Virus record (IMG/VR): IMGVR_UViG_3300020810_001156
Location: 62,001-126,000 of that record
Direction: 5' to 3' (one strand)
DNA: 64,000 nucleotides
Source of the DNA: a virus
Position numbers and translations under genes: made by a program. The notes beneath the pieces are model-generated. The model had not been told where the DNA came from and made no database searches. It worked only from the letters and a program-made list of their open reading frames with translations. Every line of letters begins with the position of its first letter. Positions within the stretch are counted from its first letter, which is position 1. This document shows, one piece after another, positions 1 to 8,345 of this stretch.

Positions 1-236
1 TACAAAACGAAAAAGAATTACCCCCACCACCACCAAAACCAGAGGATAAGGCTAATCCATATAAGCCAGTATCTACACCATCTGGTGGCTCTCCTCGTAG
101 AGGTGGCGGAGGTGGAGGCGGAGGCCGAAACGAATTTATAGAAAGAGACGAATTTAATGATTTTGGAGATAGATTCGATGACTTTGGAAGAGATGATAGC
201 ATCCTCAGACCTAATTATGATATAAGACAATTCTAA
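1..236 (+). CDS. C-terminal end of an upstream structural protein (partial)
   Basis: The reading frame is open from the window edge (first full codon at base 3) to a TAA at 234-236. The visible 77 residues are low complexity: a proline run, then a glycine run of eight after SPRR, then an acidic tail rich in Asp, Phe and Arg that ends in DIRQF. This is a flexible C-terminal tail with no recognisable fold. The stop overlaps the ATG of the next gene by one base (TAATG), so both are probably translated from one message. In T4-like phages the gene before a gp7-like wedge protein is often gp6, but nothing in this tail proves that. Confidence 0.75.
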   Translation, partial: QNEKELPPPPPKPEDKANPYKPVSTPSGGSPRRGGGGGGGGRNEFIERDEFNDFGDRFDDFGRDDSILRPNYDIRQF

Positions 237-3200
237 TGCCAGCACCAAAAAACATATTAGATATTTTAAAATCTTTGGGAGCAAACAAAGTTCCACCAAA
301 GAATAATGCCATTATATCATTATCTGATTTAAATAAATCTGGTAAAGCGGGTGGTGGAGCATTTAATCCTATTAATGATATTTTAAAACCAATAAACCCT
401 ATAAACTATCCAACTAAACCAGTAAATGATTTAGGATTAAAATCAAATATTCCAAATACAAAAAAAGCAAACGAAAAGAAATTGCCTGAGGTATCTTTAT
501 CAGATAGACCTAAAAATCTAAATGAAGTTGAAGAACAAAAAGATATTGTAACTAAGTTAGATGAGGGAACTCAAGATAATGAAACATCTAATATCTTAGA
601 TAGAGCAGTTAGTTTAACAATTAATGTTGTTGATGAGTATTCTGTAACTGTACCAGATATTAGAAGAATCACATATCCCAAAGTAATTAGGGGTGCTGAT
701 TTTATTGGATATGATGTTGATTTTAAATTAAGATTTGATGTAGAAGGATTAGAAAGAAGTGGGTTTGTTGAAGTTGGTATTGGTAGAGTTAAAAATGCAT
801 TTACAACAAGAGAATTTAATCTTAATTTTAATGTACAAGAGATTCTAATCAACTATCTTGATATGGAAGGTACTGAAGATGTTGATAAAATTAAGATACC
901 AATATCATTAACTCCTGTAAACCAAAATCTAAGAAAAGAAAAGGTAAGGGGTGAAACAGAAACTTTTACTATTTTATTTGATAAGGGTGATTTAGATATA
1001 CCACGTTCGGTTGCTATTAACAGGATATCAGAAGGATTCATTTCTCAATTTAATAAATGTAGTTTTGATGATTCAACATATCTTACTCACTTATTACATT
1101 TGGGGGATGGTAACAACAAAGTAATAACAACTTGGAGAGGATTGCAAGAAATCACTCAAACTGGTGGTGATGCATCTTCGTTAATTTTAAAGTTATATGA
1201 ACCCCTTTCAAACGATATACAAACAAATCAAAAAGTTTGGATTACTAAAATTCAAACCAATCCTATATTTGAGACACTCACATTATTGGGTGATACGCAG
1301 GATTACTGCCCACCATTACAAGGACCTAATTTTTCGTTAGAATCTGATAATGGTATTGGATATCAAGTATATAGTGATTTACTTGCAAGTGGTTCATCAA
1401 CAAATGATGCACTAATAAGAGAGTATGGTGAAAAAGTTGGTATAGATACCAAAAAATTAAATATTCAATATGTAAGTGGTTCCGAATATGTATTTGAAAA
1501 TTTTGTACATTTTGGTTCGGCTGAAGAAAGAATTAAAAACTTCCAATATAAAGTTGAACTATTAGAATCATATCAAACAAAATATAATAGTTTATCGGTA
1601 TCTCAAGTAGAATTGGGGTATTTATTAGCAGAGGGTGGATTGGTTGATGAATATACAATCATAAGTGAACCAGCTTCTTCCAGTTTACAAATTGAGGCTA
1701 TAAGTGTAACAGCAGCTTCGGTGGTACAAGCTAATCAACAATTGGTTAATATAAACAATCTTATCAAAACATTTGATGGATTTGAAAACTTTTTATATAC
1801 ATCAACCAATTCATTAGCATATCCTAAGAGCGGAAGTTCAATTATAGCATCAACCGATTCTCAGGCAATTGCTTGGTATAATACTGCTGTAAATGAAGCC
1901 GCAACATTTGATAGAAATAATGTAGATTACCTAAACAACAATCTTCCAGAATTTATTAGAGAAGATTATCAGAACGAGGACTTTATGTTGTTTATGGATA
2001 TGTTAGGGCATCATTTTGATGTTATTTGGGCATATATTAATGGGTTAAACAATTTAAGAAAACCAGAACATAAAGCAGATTTAGGATTTTCAAGTGATTT
2101 GGTTTCTACAATGTTAGAATCGTTGGGATGGGATGGTAGAAAAGCTTATGATTCTCAACATTTATGGGAATATGCTTTAGGACAATACAAAGATGGTACT
2201 GAAAAATATCAACAATCTCTTAAATCAGCAAATGAAGAAGTTTGGAGAAGAATCCTTAACAACTTACCTTACTTATTAAAACACAAAGGTACTTCTCGTT
2301 CTTTAAAAGCAGTAATGGCTTGTTATGGTGTTCCACAATCACTCCTTACAATTATGGAGTTTGGTGGACCAACTGACCCAACTGATGGTGGTACTCAACC
2401 ATTTACATTTGAAGATAGAACTTCTGAACTTGTTTTAAGTGGTAGCGATAGTTCTTATATTCAAATACCATTTAATGATATCGATGATTACAGCGCTAGA
2501 GGTATTGAATTTAGGGTTAATTCTACTATACCAAAAGATACATCGTTAATTAAAATGATGGACCCATCTGGTACAGAAGCAGAATGGGAATTTAAAATAT
2601 CCCAAACCACTGGTAGTTTTGCTAACTTAGATTTATATGTAAGTTCAAGCTCAGAACTACATTCGGCATCTATTGATAATGTTAGATTCTTTGATGGTGA
2701 GTATAAACAAATTCTTATCAACAAAAGTGAAGATGGAAGTGATGATACATTCAATGTGTATTTAAGAGATTCCATTAATGGTAGAATACGAACAGAAAAA
2801 GCATCAAATACTCTAAGTATTACTAATGCAAATTGGACTGGTAGTGGATTGGGTATTGGGCGTTCATTGCGAGTTGGTAATGGATTTAATGGTTCGCTTG
2901 ATGAATTTAGATTATGGAAAACTCCGTTAGAAACTAACTTATTAGATACGCATACACTACAACCAGATTCGATAGCTGGAAACAGCTATACGGCATCATC
3001 TGAAGATTTAGTACTTAGATTTGATTTTGAACTTCCTAAAGATTTATCATCATCCACAACAATAAATAATGTTGCTATTAGTACCGAATATAATGTTAAT
3101 GGAACCGCTGTTGGATTTAATTCAATATCAGATTATCCATATCATTATAGAAGTTATGAAAGAACAATAACTGCAAAAGTTCCATCATTAGGATTTAATC

Positions 3201-4459
3201 AAGCTGATAAAATTAGATTTGAAACTCAAGAACTTGTTGGTAATTTATCACACAAAGTTAGAGCAACCAAAAAATCATTAGATAGGGCGCCAATCGATTC
3301 ATCTCGTTTAGGATTATTCTTCTCCCCAATCAAAGAGTTGAATATGGATATCATTAAATCATTTGGTAACTTCAATATTGATAATTATATTGGAGCACCT
3401 GCTGATGAATACAAAGATGAATATACGGAATTAAAATCATTAAGAGATTATTACTTCCAAAGATTAAATAGAGATATCTACGAATATATCAGATTAATTA
3501 GATACATTGATAAATCTTTATTCGATGTATTGGAAGATTTAGTTCCTGCTAGAGCAAAAGTTTCTAAAGGTTTATTAATCGAACCTCACTTTTTAGAAAG
3601 AAGTAAAACTAAATGGGATAAACCAACATCTGAAAAAAGAGATTATGAAACCAGTGTAGATGTTGATGAAGATGTAATTTTAATTGGTGATAACAATCAA
3701 TTTCAAGCTAACATAGATGGGGAATCTGATGTAGTATTAACACATCAGTATGATAACTATGAAGCAAATGTTGATGGTGAGGATGATATTGTATTAACAT
3801 CAACCAACCCACAATATGATTCATCTATCGATGTTGATAATGATACGAATTTATTGGGTACATATCCAACATATGTTTCGGAAATTGAAGTTCCCGATGG
3901 AAGTAAATTAGATGCATCGGCTGAATCATTTGGATTTGAACAAATTGGTATGGACCCGAATTCATTAAATAATGCTGGATTTGGATTATTTACACCAATT
4001 GAAAAATATGGTGAAGTTAGTACATTGGATATATTTGGAAATTTATCTGGAAGTAGACAGCAAGTATATTTAATAAAAGAATCATACATAGAAAAAGTAC
4101 CTACTCAAGTTGCAGGATATCCTACAACAACAACCAATGAGCAGGTTAGATATGAAGATGTAGAGGTTACTAAGTTTAGATACAAAGTAACAAAAGTACC
4201 ATTTGGAGCACCAGACCCATCGGTTGGAAACGATGTAGTTGAAGTAACTCCGTTAAAGGGATACTTATCATCTCACTATCGATATAAAAACAACCTATCA
4301 CAAGGATTAAAAAATTCATTCTTTGAAGGTTCAAAACAAACAATAAATACAACCCCAGATGGGTTATCTCCTGTTGAAACATTTACTACGAATCCGAACA
4401 TTTTAAGAGTTGCGGATACTGGTAGAGGAAGTGGAGAACCAATTCTTGAGGTAGATTAA
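236..4459 (+). CDS. Baseplate wedge protein, gp7/gpI-like, with a LamG-like insert
   Basis: A 1407-residue protein. Residues about 560-712 resemble the tail protein I (P2 gpI / T4 gp7) family: an aromatic helical stretch with LPEFIREDYQ, a second with LESLGWDG, then RRILNNLPYLLKHKGTSRSL followed by a GVP turn. In T4, gp7 joins gp6 to build the baseplate wedge. Residues about 731-932 look like a concanavalin/LamG-type beta sandwich, ending in the typical LDEFRLW strand. Residues 1141-1216 are four exact-length 19-residue acidic repeats. T4 gp7 is shorter (about 1030 residues), so the LamG-like region and repeats are likely lineage-specific additions, perhaps facing outwards. The N-terminal 100 residues are Lys/Asn/Pro-rich and probably flexible. 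The wedge role is inferred from the gpI-like segment and the structural neighbours. Confidence 0.6.
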   Translation: MPAPKNILDILKSLGANKVPPKNNAIISLSDLNKSGKAGGGAFNPINDILKPINPINYPTKPVNDLGLKSNIPNTKKANEKKLPEVSLSDRPKNLNEVEEQKDIVTKLDEGTQDNETSNILDRAVSLTINVVDEYSVTVPDIRRITYPKVIRGADFIGYDVDFKLRFDVEGLERSGFVEVGIGRVKNAFTTREFNLNFNVQEILINYLDMEGTEDVDKIKIPISLTPVNQNLRKEKVRGETETFTILFDKGDLDIPRSVAINRISEGFISQFNKCSFDDSTYLTHLLHLGDGNNKVITTWRGLQEITQTGGDASSLILKLYEPLSNDIQTNQKVWITKIQTNPIFETLTLLGDTQDYCPPLQGPNFSLESDNGIGYQVYSDLLASGSSTNDALIREYGEKVGIDTKKLNIQYVSGSEYVFENFVHFGSAEERIKNFQYKVELLESYQTKYNSLSVSQVELGYLLAEGGLVDEYTIISEPASSSLQIEAISVTAASVVQANQQLVNINNLIKTFDGFENFLYTSTNSLAYPKSGSSIIASTDSQAIAWYNTAVNEAATFDRNNVDYLNNNLPEFIREDYQNEDFMLFMDMLGHHFDVIWAYINGLNNLRKPEHKADLGFSSDLVSTMLESLGWDGRKAYDSQHLWEYALGQYKDGTEKYQQSLKSANEEVWRRILNNLPYLLKHKGTSRSLKAVMACYGVPQSLLTIMEFGGPTDPTDGGTQPFTFEDRTSELVLSGSDSSYIQIPFNDIDDYSARGIEFRVNSTIPKDTSLIKMMDPSGTEAEWEFKISQTTGSFANLDLYVSSSSELHSASIDNVRFFDGEYKQILINKSEDGSDDTFNVYLRDSINGRIRTEKASNTLSITNANWTGSGLGIGRSLRVGNGFNGSLDEFRLWKTPLETNLLDTHTLQPDSIAGNSYTASSEDLVLRFDFELPKDLSSSTTINNVAISTEYNVNGTAVGFNSISDYPYHYRSYERTITAKVPSLGFNQADKIRFETQELVGNLSHKVRATKKSLDRAPIDSSRLGLFFSPIKELNMDIIKSFGNFNIDNYIGAPADEYKDEYTELKSLRDYYFQRLNRDIYEYIRLIRYIDKSLFDVLEDLVPARAKVSKGLLIEPHFLERSKTKWDKPTSEKRDYETSVDVDEDVILIGDNNQFQANIDGESDVVLTHQYDNYEANVDGEDDIVLTSTNPQYDSSIDVDNDTNLLGTYPTYVSEIEVPDGSKLDASAESFGFEQIGMDPNSLNNAGFGLFTPIEKYGEVSTLDIFGNLSGSRQQVYLIKESYIEKVPTQVAGYPTTTTNEQVRYEDVEVTKFRYKVTKVPFGAPDPSVGNDVVEVTPLKGYLSSHYRYKNNLSQGLKNSFFEGSKQTINTTPDGLSPVETFTTNPNILRVADTGRGSGEPILEVD
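3656..3883 (+). repeat. Four tandem 19-residue (57-bp) coding repeats
   Basis: Residues 1141-1216 of the wedge-like protein form four consecutive units of exactly 19 residues, each opening with [VI]D-x-[DE]-x-D and followed by a small beta-like stretch such as VILIG, VVLTH, IVLTS or NLLGT, then a Tyr or Phe near the end. A fifth, decayed unit starts IEVPDGS. The unit length is constant, but the DNA copies have diverged at synonymous sites, so the duplication is old. The acidic D/E clusters could bind cations, but this is a guess. Confidence 0.8.
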
Positions 4460-4475
4460 TTAAATTTTAAAATAG

Positions 4476-4488
4476 TTATATTTATTAG
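4476..4488 (+). promoter_or_regulatory. Putative late promoter element
   Basis: TTATATTTATTAG, 34 bases before the ATG at 4523, in the gap after the wedge gene. It matches the window consensus TTATATTTATATA at 10 of 13 positions. Confidence 0.55.
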
Positions 4489-4522
4489 TACATAATAAAC
4501 AAAAGGGCAAATTAAAAAAATT

Positions 4523-5152
4523 ATGGGATATTTAGACAATACATCAATTACAGTCGATGCCATCCTAACCAAAAAAGGTAGACAGAAGTTGGCATCTGGT
4601 CAATCCCTTAACATTACCAAATTCGCATTAGGTGATGATGAGATTGATTATACATTGTACGAGCCAGCGCACCCAAAGGGTTCAGCGTATTATGATTCGG
4701 CAATTAAGGCGATACCAATTCTGGAAGCTAGTCCAGACGAAACACAAGTATTAAGATACAAGTTAGTTACATTACCAAAAGGTACAACTCAGATTCCAGT
4801 TGTAGCATTAGGTATTTCTTCAATTGGAGTTTATCAAGATGAAGGGCAAGTTGCTCTTTCACCTACAACTTCACCACAAGGAAATAGTTCTTCTGGATAT
4901 ACTGTTGTATTAGCAGACCAGAGAGCTGGTACATTAGCAGTAACGCAAGGAGCAACAGCAGCCGGTTCGGTTCCTGTTTTCTTAGGAGAAGAAGTAACTA
5001 CTACGGCACAAGTTGTTAGTGGTTTAGGATTTACATTCTCACCAAATCCTTCGTTAACATCTAATGTTTCTACTACGATAACTGTATATGGAAATGAGAC
5101 GGGTGGTTCACAAACTATTCCTGTAACTGTAACTTATAGAAGTAACAACTAA
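4523..5152 (+). CDS. Virion structural protein, likely baseplate or tail accessory
   Basis: A 209-residue protein beginning MGYLDNTSITVDAILTKKGR. This N-terminal block (residues 1-40, with GRQKLASGQ and KFALGDDEIDY) resembles a conserved start I associate with structural proteins of large marine myoviruses. The remainder is Ser/Thr/Gly/Val-rich with alternating hydrophobic residues, as expected for one or two Ig-like beta domains; the tail has NVSTTITVYG and TIPVTVTYR strands. No Cys and no catalytic motif is visible. It sits between the wedge gene and two other structural genes and follows a late promoter element. The ATG is preceded by an A-rich leader rather than a strong Shine-Dalgarno. 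The exact position in the virion is unknown. Confidence 0.5.
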   Translation: MGYLDNTSITVDAILTKKGRQKLASGQSLNITKFALGDDEIDYTLYEPAHPKGSAYYDSAIKAIPILEASPDETQVLRYKLVTLPKGTTQIPVVALGISSIGVYQDEGQVALSPTTSPQGNSSSGYTVVLADQRAGTLAVTQGATAAGSVPVFLGEEVTTTAQVVSGLGFTFSPNPSLTSNVSTTITVYGNETGGSQTIPVTVTYRSNN

Positions 5153-5166
5153 AAAAGGATAGAGAT

Positions 5167-6378
5167 ATGGCAATTATAAACGACCCAAATATATCCGCTC
5201 AACTACAAGCGTTAGCACAAGGCGGAACAATCGATAGTAATGATGTAGTAGCCCTTTTAAACTCAGCATTACCTGCGGGACAGCAATTACAATCTGGCGC
5301 AGGTGTAACTACTGGAATTTATAAAAGATTCGGTGAGTTTGATAAGGTAAATGCAAAAATTGAAGTAGTAACAACTGGATTATGGACAGGTGATGTAGGT
5401 TCATTAACGGCACTTTATACTTCATCTGCTCAAGTAGCTGGTACAAGTGCTAAGTACTACTATAATGCTTACGCCGGAGATACAGCAGTAACTTCATCAG
5501 CTGAAGTTCAATTCGCTGTAGCATATGGACATTTAAATGGAAGTGGTTCAATATCATTAGCAAATTCAGATGATGCATTACTACCAACTAAAGCAACTTA
5601 CGCTCAATATAAATCAGTTTTGTTAGACCCAACCGATACACAATTCTCATTTGAAAATGGTAGTGGTATAGCAAACGATTCAAACGCAATCTACGCTATC
5701 AATATCAATAGAGCGAGATATAGAGAGAAAATGGACCCGGGTAACTGGTCATTACAACTTTCTGGTTCTAATGGATTATTTACTTTCATTGATGATAGTG
5801 GTAAGAAGTTTGGAGATACATTAGGAAAAGCTGGTAGAGTATTTAAAGTAGTAAGTGGTTCACTTAACTTAGGTACTGAAGATGCAGCTACAATCAATAC
5901 AACAACCGCATCTAACAATGAGGGATATGGATTGTTCTATCCTGATAGAGGTATTATCATTCTTAACCCAACTGCAATCGCTGATACTGTTGGTAACGCA
6001 TTTGATGCTGATTGGGGTTCTTTAGGAACTTTAGCTGGAGATACTGGAGTAGATGCTGATAAAGAAAATCATAAGAGATTATTCTACGCAATTCATCATG
6101 GTGGTGATTTCCAAGCTAGAAGAACTGAAAACGTATCAACACAACATTTCTTCGTAAGAGCAACGAATAGAGAATTTAACTATTCAAACAACCCAACTTA
6201 TGTAAATGCCAATGGAACATTCACAGAAACAACATTTGAAACTGACCCAAGAACTTATATTACAACGGTTGGATTATTAAATGATGCAAATGAAACAATA
6301 GCAGTAGCTAAAACTTCTCAACCAATTGAAAAATCATTTGATAAAGAAGTATTAATTAAAGTTAAACTTTCATTCTAA
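5167..6378 (+). CDS. Virion structural protein, paralogue of the next gene
   Basis: A 403-residue protein beginning MAIINDPNISAQLQALAQGG, rich in Ala, Thr, Asn and Gly and lacking Cys. It shares a pattern with the gene at 6466: a strand ending in DRG-[IL]-[IV]-[IV]-L, a motif with REFNYSNNPT, then a C-terminal block (ITTVGLLND, IAVAKTSQPI). This suggests two copies of one structural fold, probably beta-rich. It begins 14 bases after the preceding gene with an AAAAAAGGA ribosome site and ends at a rho-independent terminator. It is likely a tail, baseplate or fibre-base component. I do not recognise a named family. Confidence 0.5.
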   Translation: MAIINDPNISAQLQALAQGGTIDSNDVVALLNSALPAGQQLQSGAGVTTGIYKRFGEFDKVNAKIEVVTTGLWTGDVGSLTALYTSSAQVAGTSAKYYYNAYAGDTAVTSSAEVQFAVAYGHLNGSGSISLANSDDALLPTKATYAQYKSVLLDPTDTQFSFENGSGIANDSNAIYAININRARYREKMDPGNWSLQLSGSNGLFTFIDDSGKKFGDTLGKAGRVFKVVSGSLNLGTEDAATINTTTASNNEGYGLFYPDRGIIILNPTAIADTVGNAFDADWGSLGTLAGDTGVDADKENHKRLFYAIHHGGDFQARRTENVSTQHFFVRATNREFNYSNNPTYVNANGTFTETTFETDPRTYITTVGLLNDANETIAVAKTSQPIEKSFDKEVLIKVKLSF

Positions 6379-6406
6379 TAAATTTATTAAAATATAAATG
6401 TAGAAG

Positions 6407-6432
6407 AACCCCACTAAAAGTGGGGTTTTTTG
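6407..6432 (+). terminator. Rho-independent terminator
   Basis: An 8-bp perfect stem AACCCCAC / GTGGGGTT with a TAAAA loop, followed by a run of six T. It closes the 4523-6378 unit. A late promoter element starts six bases downstream, so the two units are transcribed separately. Confidence 0.9.
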
Positions 6433-6437
6433 TTTCT

Positions 6438-6450
6438 TAATATTTATATA
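6438..6450 (+). promoter_or_regulatory. Putative late promoter element
   Basis: TAATATTTATATA, immediately after the terminator and 15 bases before the ATG at 6466. It differs from the consensus only at the second base. Confidence 0.65.
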
Positions 6451-6465
6451 AAAGTATTTGCTTAG

Positions 6466-7404
6466 ATGATAAAAGAGATTCCAAAATCAGATGTGGTGGT
6501 TAGGCCTTTCAAAGTTTACAAAGAGTGGGCTTTGGACCAAACGGATATTACCGCACTTTATGGTACAAATCAAACGGACCTTTATGATGTAAATACCGAT
6601 GACACTAACTCAGACGGTACATCTAAAAGAACTTTATATGATTCTATAAAAGCACAATTTTATTTAAATCCAGCTACTGCATCTATTTTAACCGAAGTTG
6701 GTAAAAGGGAATCATATGCATCAACCAATGAAAGGGTTATTAGTGATACGATTGGTATAATACCAATTCCACAACAATATTATGGTGAAGGAATTAAAGT
6801 GGGTTCAATGGTAGTTGAATATGGTTCGATTACGGCAACCGATGATGGTAACTCTAACTTAATCGATTCTGCATCAAACATTAAGGGTAATGTGTTTTAT
6901 GATAGGGGATTAGTTGTACTTACCGAAGATGTAGCTGATGGAAGCGGTTTATCTTCATTTGATGTATCATATCGTTCAACTATGACTATTTATGAAAACG
7001 AAATATTCCTTTCAGTAAATGAAAATGAATTCAATGTATCTCAAAATCCAACTGCTATTTATGAAGTTGGTGGTAAAAAAATAACGGCATCTATTACAAA
7101 ACCAAAGACTAGATTGATTGATGGTGAGTTGGTATCTCAATCTTTTTATCAACCTGGAGCTAGATATATAAGGGGTGGTAAGTATCCATATGTATCATCT
7201 TATGATGGCTCATCTAAGGGAAGTTTTGATGATTATGAAGTAAGTGGTTCTACTGACCAAACTGGTTCTTATTTAACGCCATTTATTACAACAATAGGTT
7301 TATATGATAATGAAATGAATATGGTTGCGGTAGCTAAACTACCCCAACCAATTAAATCATTACCGGATTATCCTGTAAACTTCATTGTTCGTTTCGATAC
7401 ATAA
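6466..7404 (+). CDS. Virion structural protein, paralogue of the preceding gene
   Basis: A 312-residue protein opening MIKEIPKSDVVVRPFKVYKE. The C-terminal third parallels the gene at 5167: YDRGLVVLTED, then NENEFNVSQNPT, then FITTIGLYDNEMNMVAVAKL with PQPI and a final hydrophobic strand ending FIVRFDT. The shared order of motifs over about 150 residues is strong evidence of common ancestry. The first half is unlike its paralogue. It has no Cys and no enzymatic motif, and it is preceded by its own late promoter after a terminator. The role is structural; the virion location is undetermined. Confidence 0.5.
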   Translation: MIKEIPKSDVVVRPFKVYKEWALDQTDITALYGTNQTDLYDVNTDDTNSDGTSKRTLYDSIKAQFYLNPATASILTEVGKRESYASTNERVISDTIGIIPIPQQYYGEGIKVGSMVVEYGSITATDDGNSNLIDSASNIKGNVFYDRGLVVLTEDVADGSGLSSFDVSYRSTMTIYENEIFLSVNENEFNVSQNPTAIYEVGGKKITASITKPKTRLIDGELVSQSFYQPGARYIRGGKYPYVSSYDGSSKGSFDDYEVSGSTDQTGSYLTPFITTIGLYDNEMNMVAVAKLPQPIKSLPDYPVNFIVRFDT

Positions 7405-7406
7405 GG

Positions 7407-7419
7407 TTATATTTATATA
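7407..7419 (+). promoter_or_regulatory. Putative late promoter element (consensus copy)
   Basis: TTATATTTATATA, identical to the copies at 27966 and 36788, 18 bases before the ATG at 7438. Confidence 0.65.
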
Positions 7420-7437
7420 ATATAAAGAAAAACAATT

Positions 7438-7620
7438 ATGACTTTAGAAGAAAGATTAGCTCAAAATCCTCCAGCAGTATCAAAAGCAAACATCAAAGGT
7501 GGTGATAAAACTTTGATTGAAGCTGATGGTGGATTAGATTTATCAAAAGATGAAGCTAAGATAAAGCAAGCTAGAGGGGGTAAACTAAATAGTAAACCTT
7601 ACTCCGATACATTTAAATAA
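7438..7620 (+). CDS. Small hypothetical protein with its own late promoter
   Basis: A 60-residue, charged, soluble protein (MTLEERLAQNPPAVSKANIK at the start; Lys-rich GGKLNSKPYSDTFK at the end). There is no membrane segment, no Cys and no known motif. The gene is credible because it has a consensus late promoter 18 bases upstream, an ATG start and codon use like its neighbours, and it fills the gap between two genes neatly. It may be a minor virion or assembly protein, but I cannot assign a role. Confidence 0.6.
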   Translation: MTLEERLAQNPPAVSKANIKGGDKTLIEADGGLDLSKDEAKIKQARGGKLNSKPYSDTFK

Positions 7621-7626
7621 GAATTT

Positions 7627-8040
7627 ATGATTCAATGGTTATGGGAGGGAAACCACATCAAAGATGAGGAAATTCCCGAAAGCGCAGTAGGATTCATCTA
7701 CATGATTGAACACATCCCTACTGGAAAATACTACATAGGTAAGAAAAACCTAAAGGCAAAAAGAACACTTCCCCCACTAAAAGGAAAAAAGAGGAAACGA
7801 AAAGTCATTAAAGAATCTGACTGGAAAAAATATATGTCCTCCAATCAATGGATTAAAGAAGAAGTATCTAATGGTGGTGAGGAAAACTTCAAAAAGAAGA
7901 TACTTCAATTCTGTCATTCAGCAAAAGCACTGACTTATTACGAACTACATTGGCAATTCAAATACAATGTATTAGCTGATGAAAACTCACTCAACGATAA
8001 TCTTTTAGGAAAGTTTTTTAGAAAAGATTTGGAAATCTAA
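7627..8040 (+). CDS. GIY-YIG family endonuclease
   Basis: A 137-residue protein. Residues 22-41 contain the family's first two motifs: GFIYMIEHIPTGKYYIGKK gives the GIY-like (FIY) and YIG (YYIG) strands. A basic segment with KGKKRKRKV follows, then a helix with YMSSNQWIKEE, and later YYELHWQFKYNVL supplies the expected catalytic Glu. GIY-YIG nucleases cut DNA; phage members include Seg-type homing endonucleases and repair or restriction-like nucleases. No DNA-binding repeat is attached, so this is a minimal, stand-alone catalytic domain. It begins six bases after the preceding stop and could be co-transcribed with it. The basic insert between the YIG motif and the helix is typical of phage versions. 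The substrate is unknown. Confidence 0.75.
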   Translation: MIQWLWEGNHIKDEEIPESAVGFIYMIEHIPTGKYYIGKKNLKAKRTLPPLKGKKRKRKVIKESDWKKYMSSNQWIKEEVSNGGEENFKKKILQFCHSAKALTYYELHWQFKYNVLADENSLNDNLLGKFFRKDLEI

Positions 8041-8059
8041 AATATTTTTCGTATATTTG
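8028..8059 (+). promoter_or_regulatory. Host-type (Bacteroidetes sigma-A) promoter
   Basis: TTTG at 8028-8031, a 20-bp spacer, then TATATTTG at 8052-8059, matching the Bacteroidetes -33/-7 consensus (TTTG, about 19-20 bp, TAnnTTTG). The -33 box lies inside the end of the nuclease gene. The start codon at 8095 is 35 bases past the -7 box. A perfect 12-bp palindrome, TGTATATATACA, at 8069-8080 lies just past the expected start of transcription. Confidence 0.8.
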
Positions 8060-8094
8060 AGTGTTAATTGTATATATACACAAAAAATAATATT

Positions 8095-8298
8095 ATGACT
8101 TTAAACCAAGTAGCAAAAAAACATGGTATCAATCCAAATTCTTTAAACGCAAAAGATGATGGATTAAAAATAGCAGTAAAATCTATTCAACAATTAGTTC
8201 CTATGCTTGAAAAAAGAAAAGTAGATGAACAAACTATTAATGATATAAAAAAATTAGGACAATTTCTATATGATGTATCCGATTCAACCATCGGATAA
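8095..8298 (+). CDS. Small helical hypothetical protein
   Basis: A 67-residue protein starting at the ATG at 8095 (MTLNQVAKKHG). An in-frame TTG at 8068 would lengthen it by nine residues, but that codon falls at the likely transcription start, so the ATG is preferred. The N-terminus resembles a short helix-turn-helix-like segment (LNQVAKKHGINPNSLN), followed by an amphipathic helix region (IAVKSIQQLVPMLEKRK) and an acidic helical tail. It might be a small regulator or a DNA-metabolism accessory, given that a host-type promoter precedes it and a primase gene follows. No family was recognised. Confidence 0.55.
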   Translation: MTLNQVAKKHGINPNSLNAKDDGLKIAVKSIQQLVPMLEKRKVDEQTINDIKKLGQFLYDVSDSTIG

Positions 8299-8330
8299 TT
8301 TGGATAATTGAAAAATTTTTCGTATATTTG
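8299..8330 (+). promoter_or_regulatory. Host-type (Bacteroidetes sigma-A) promoter for the replication block
   Basis: TTTG at 8299-8302, exactly 20 bp, then TATATTTG at 8323-8330. The ATG of the primase is 15 bases past the -7 box, which implies a leader of only about 8-10 bases. Spacing and boxes are identical to those at 8028 and 23016. Confidence 0.8.
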
Positions 8331-8345
8331 TTGAAAATTTAATTT

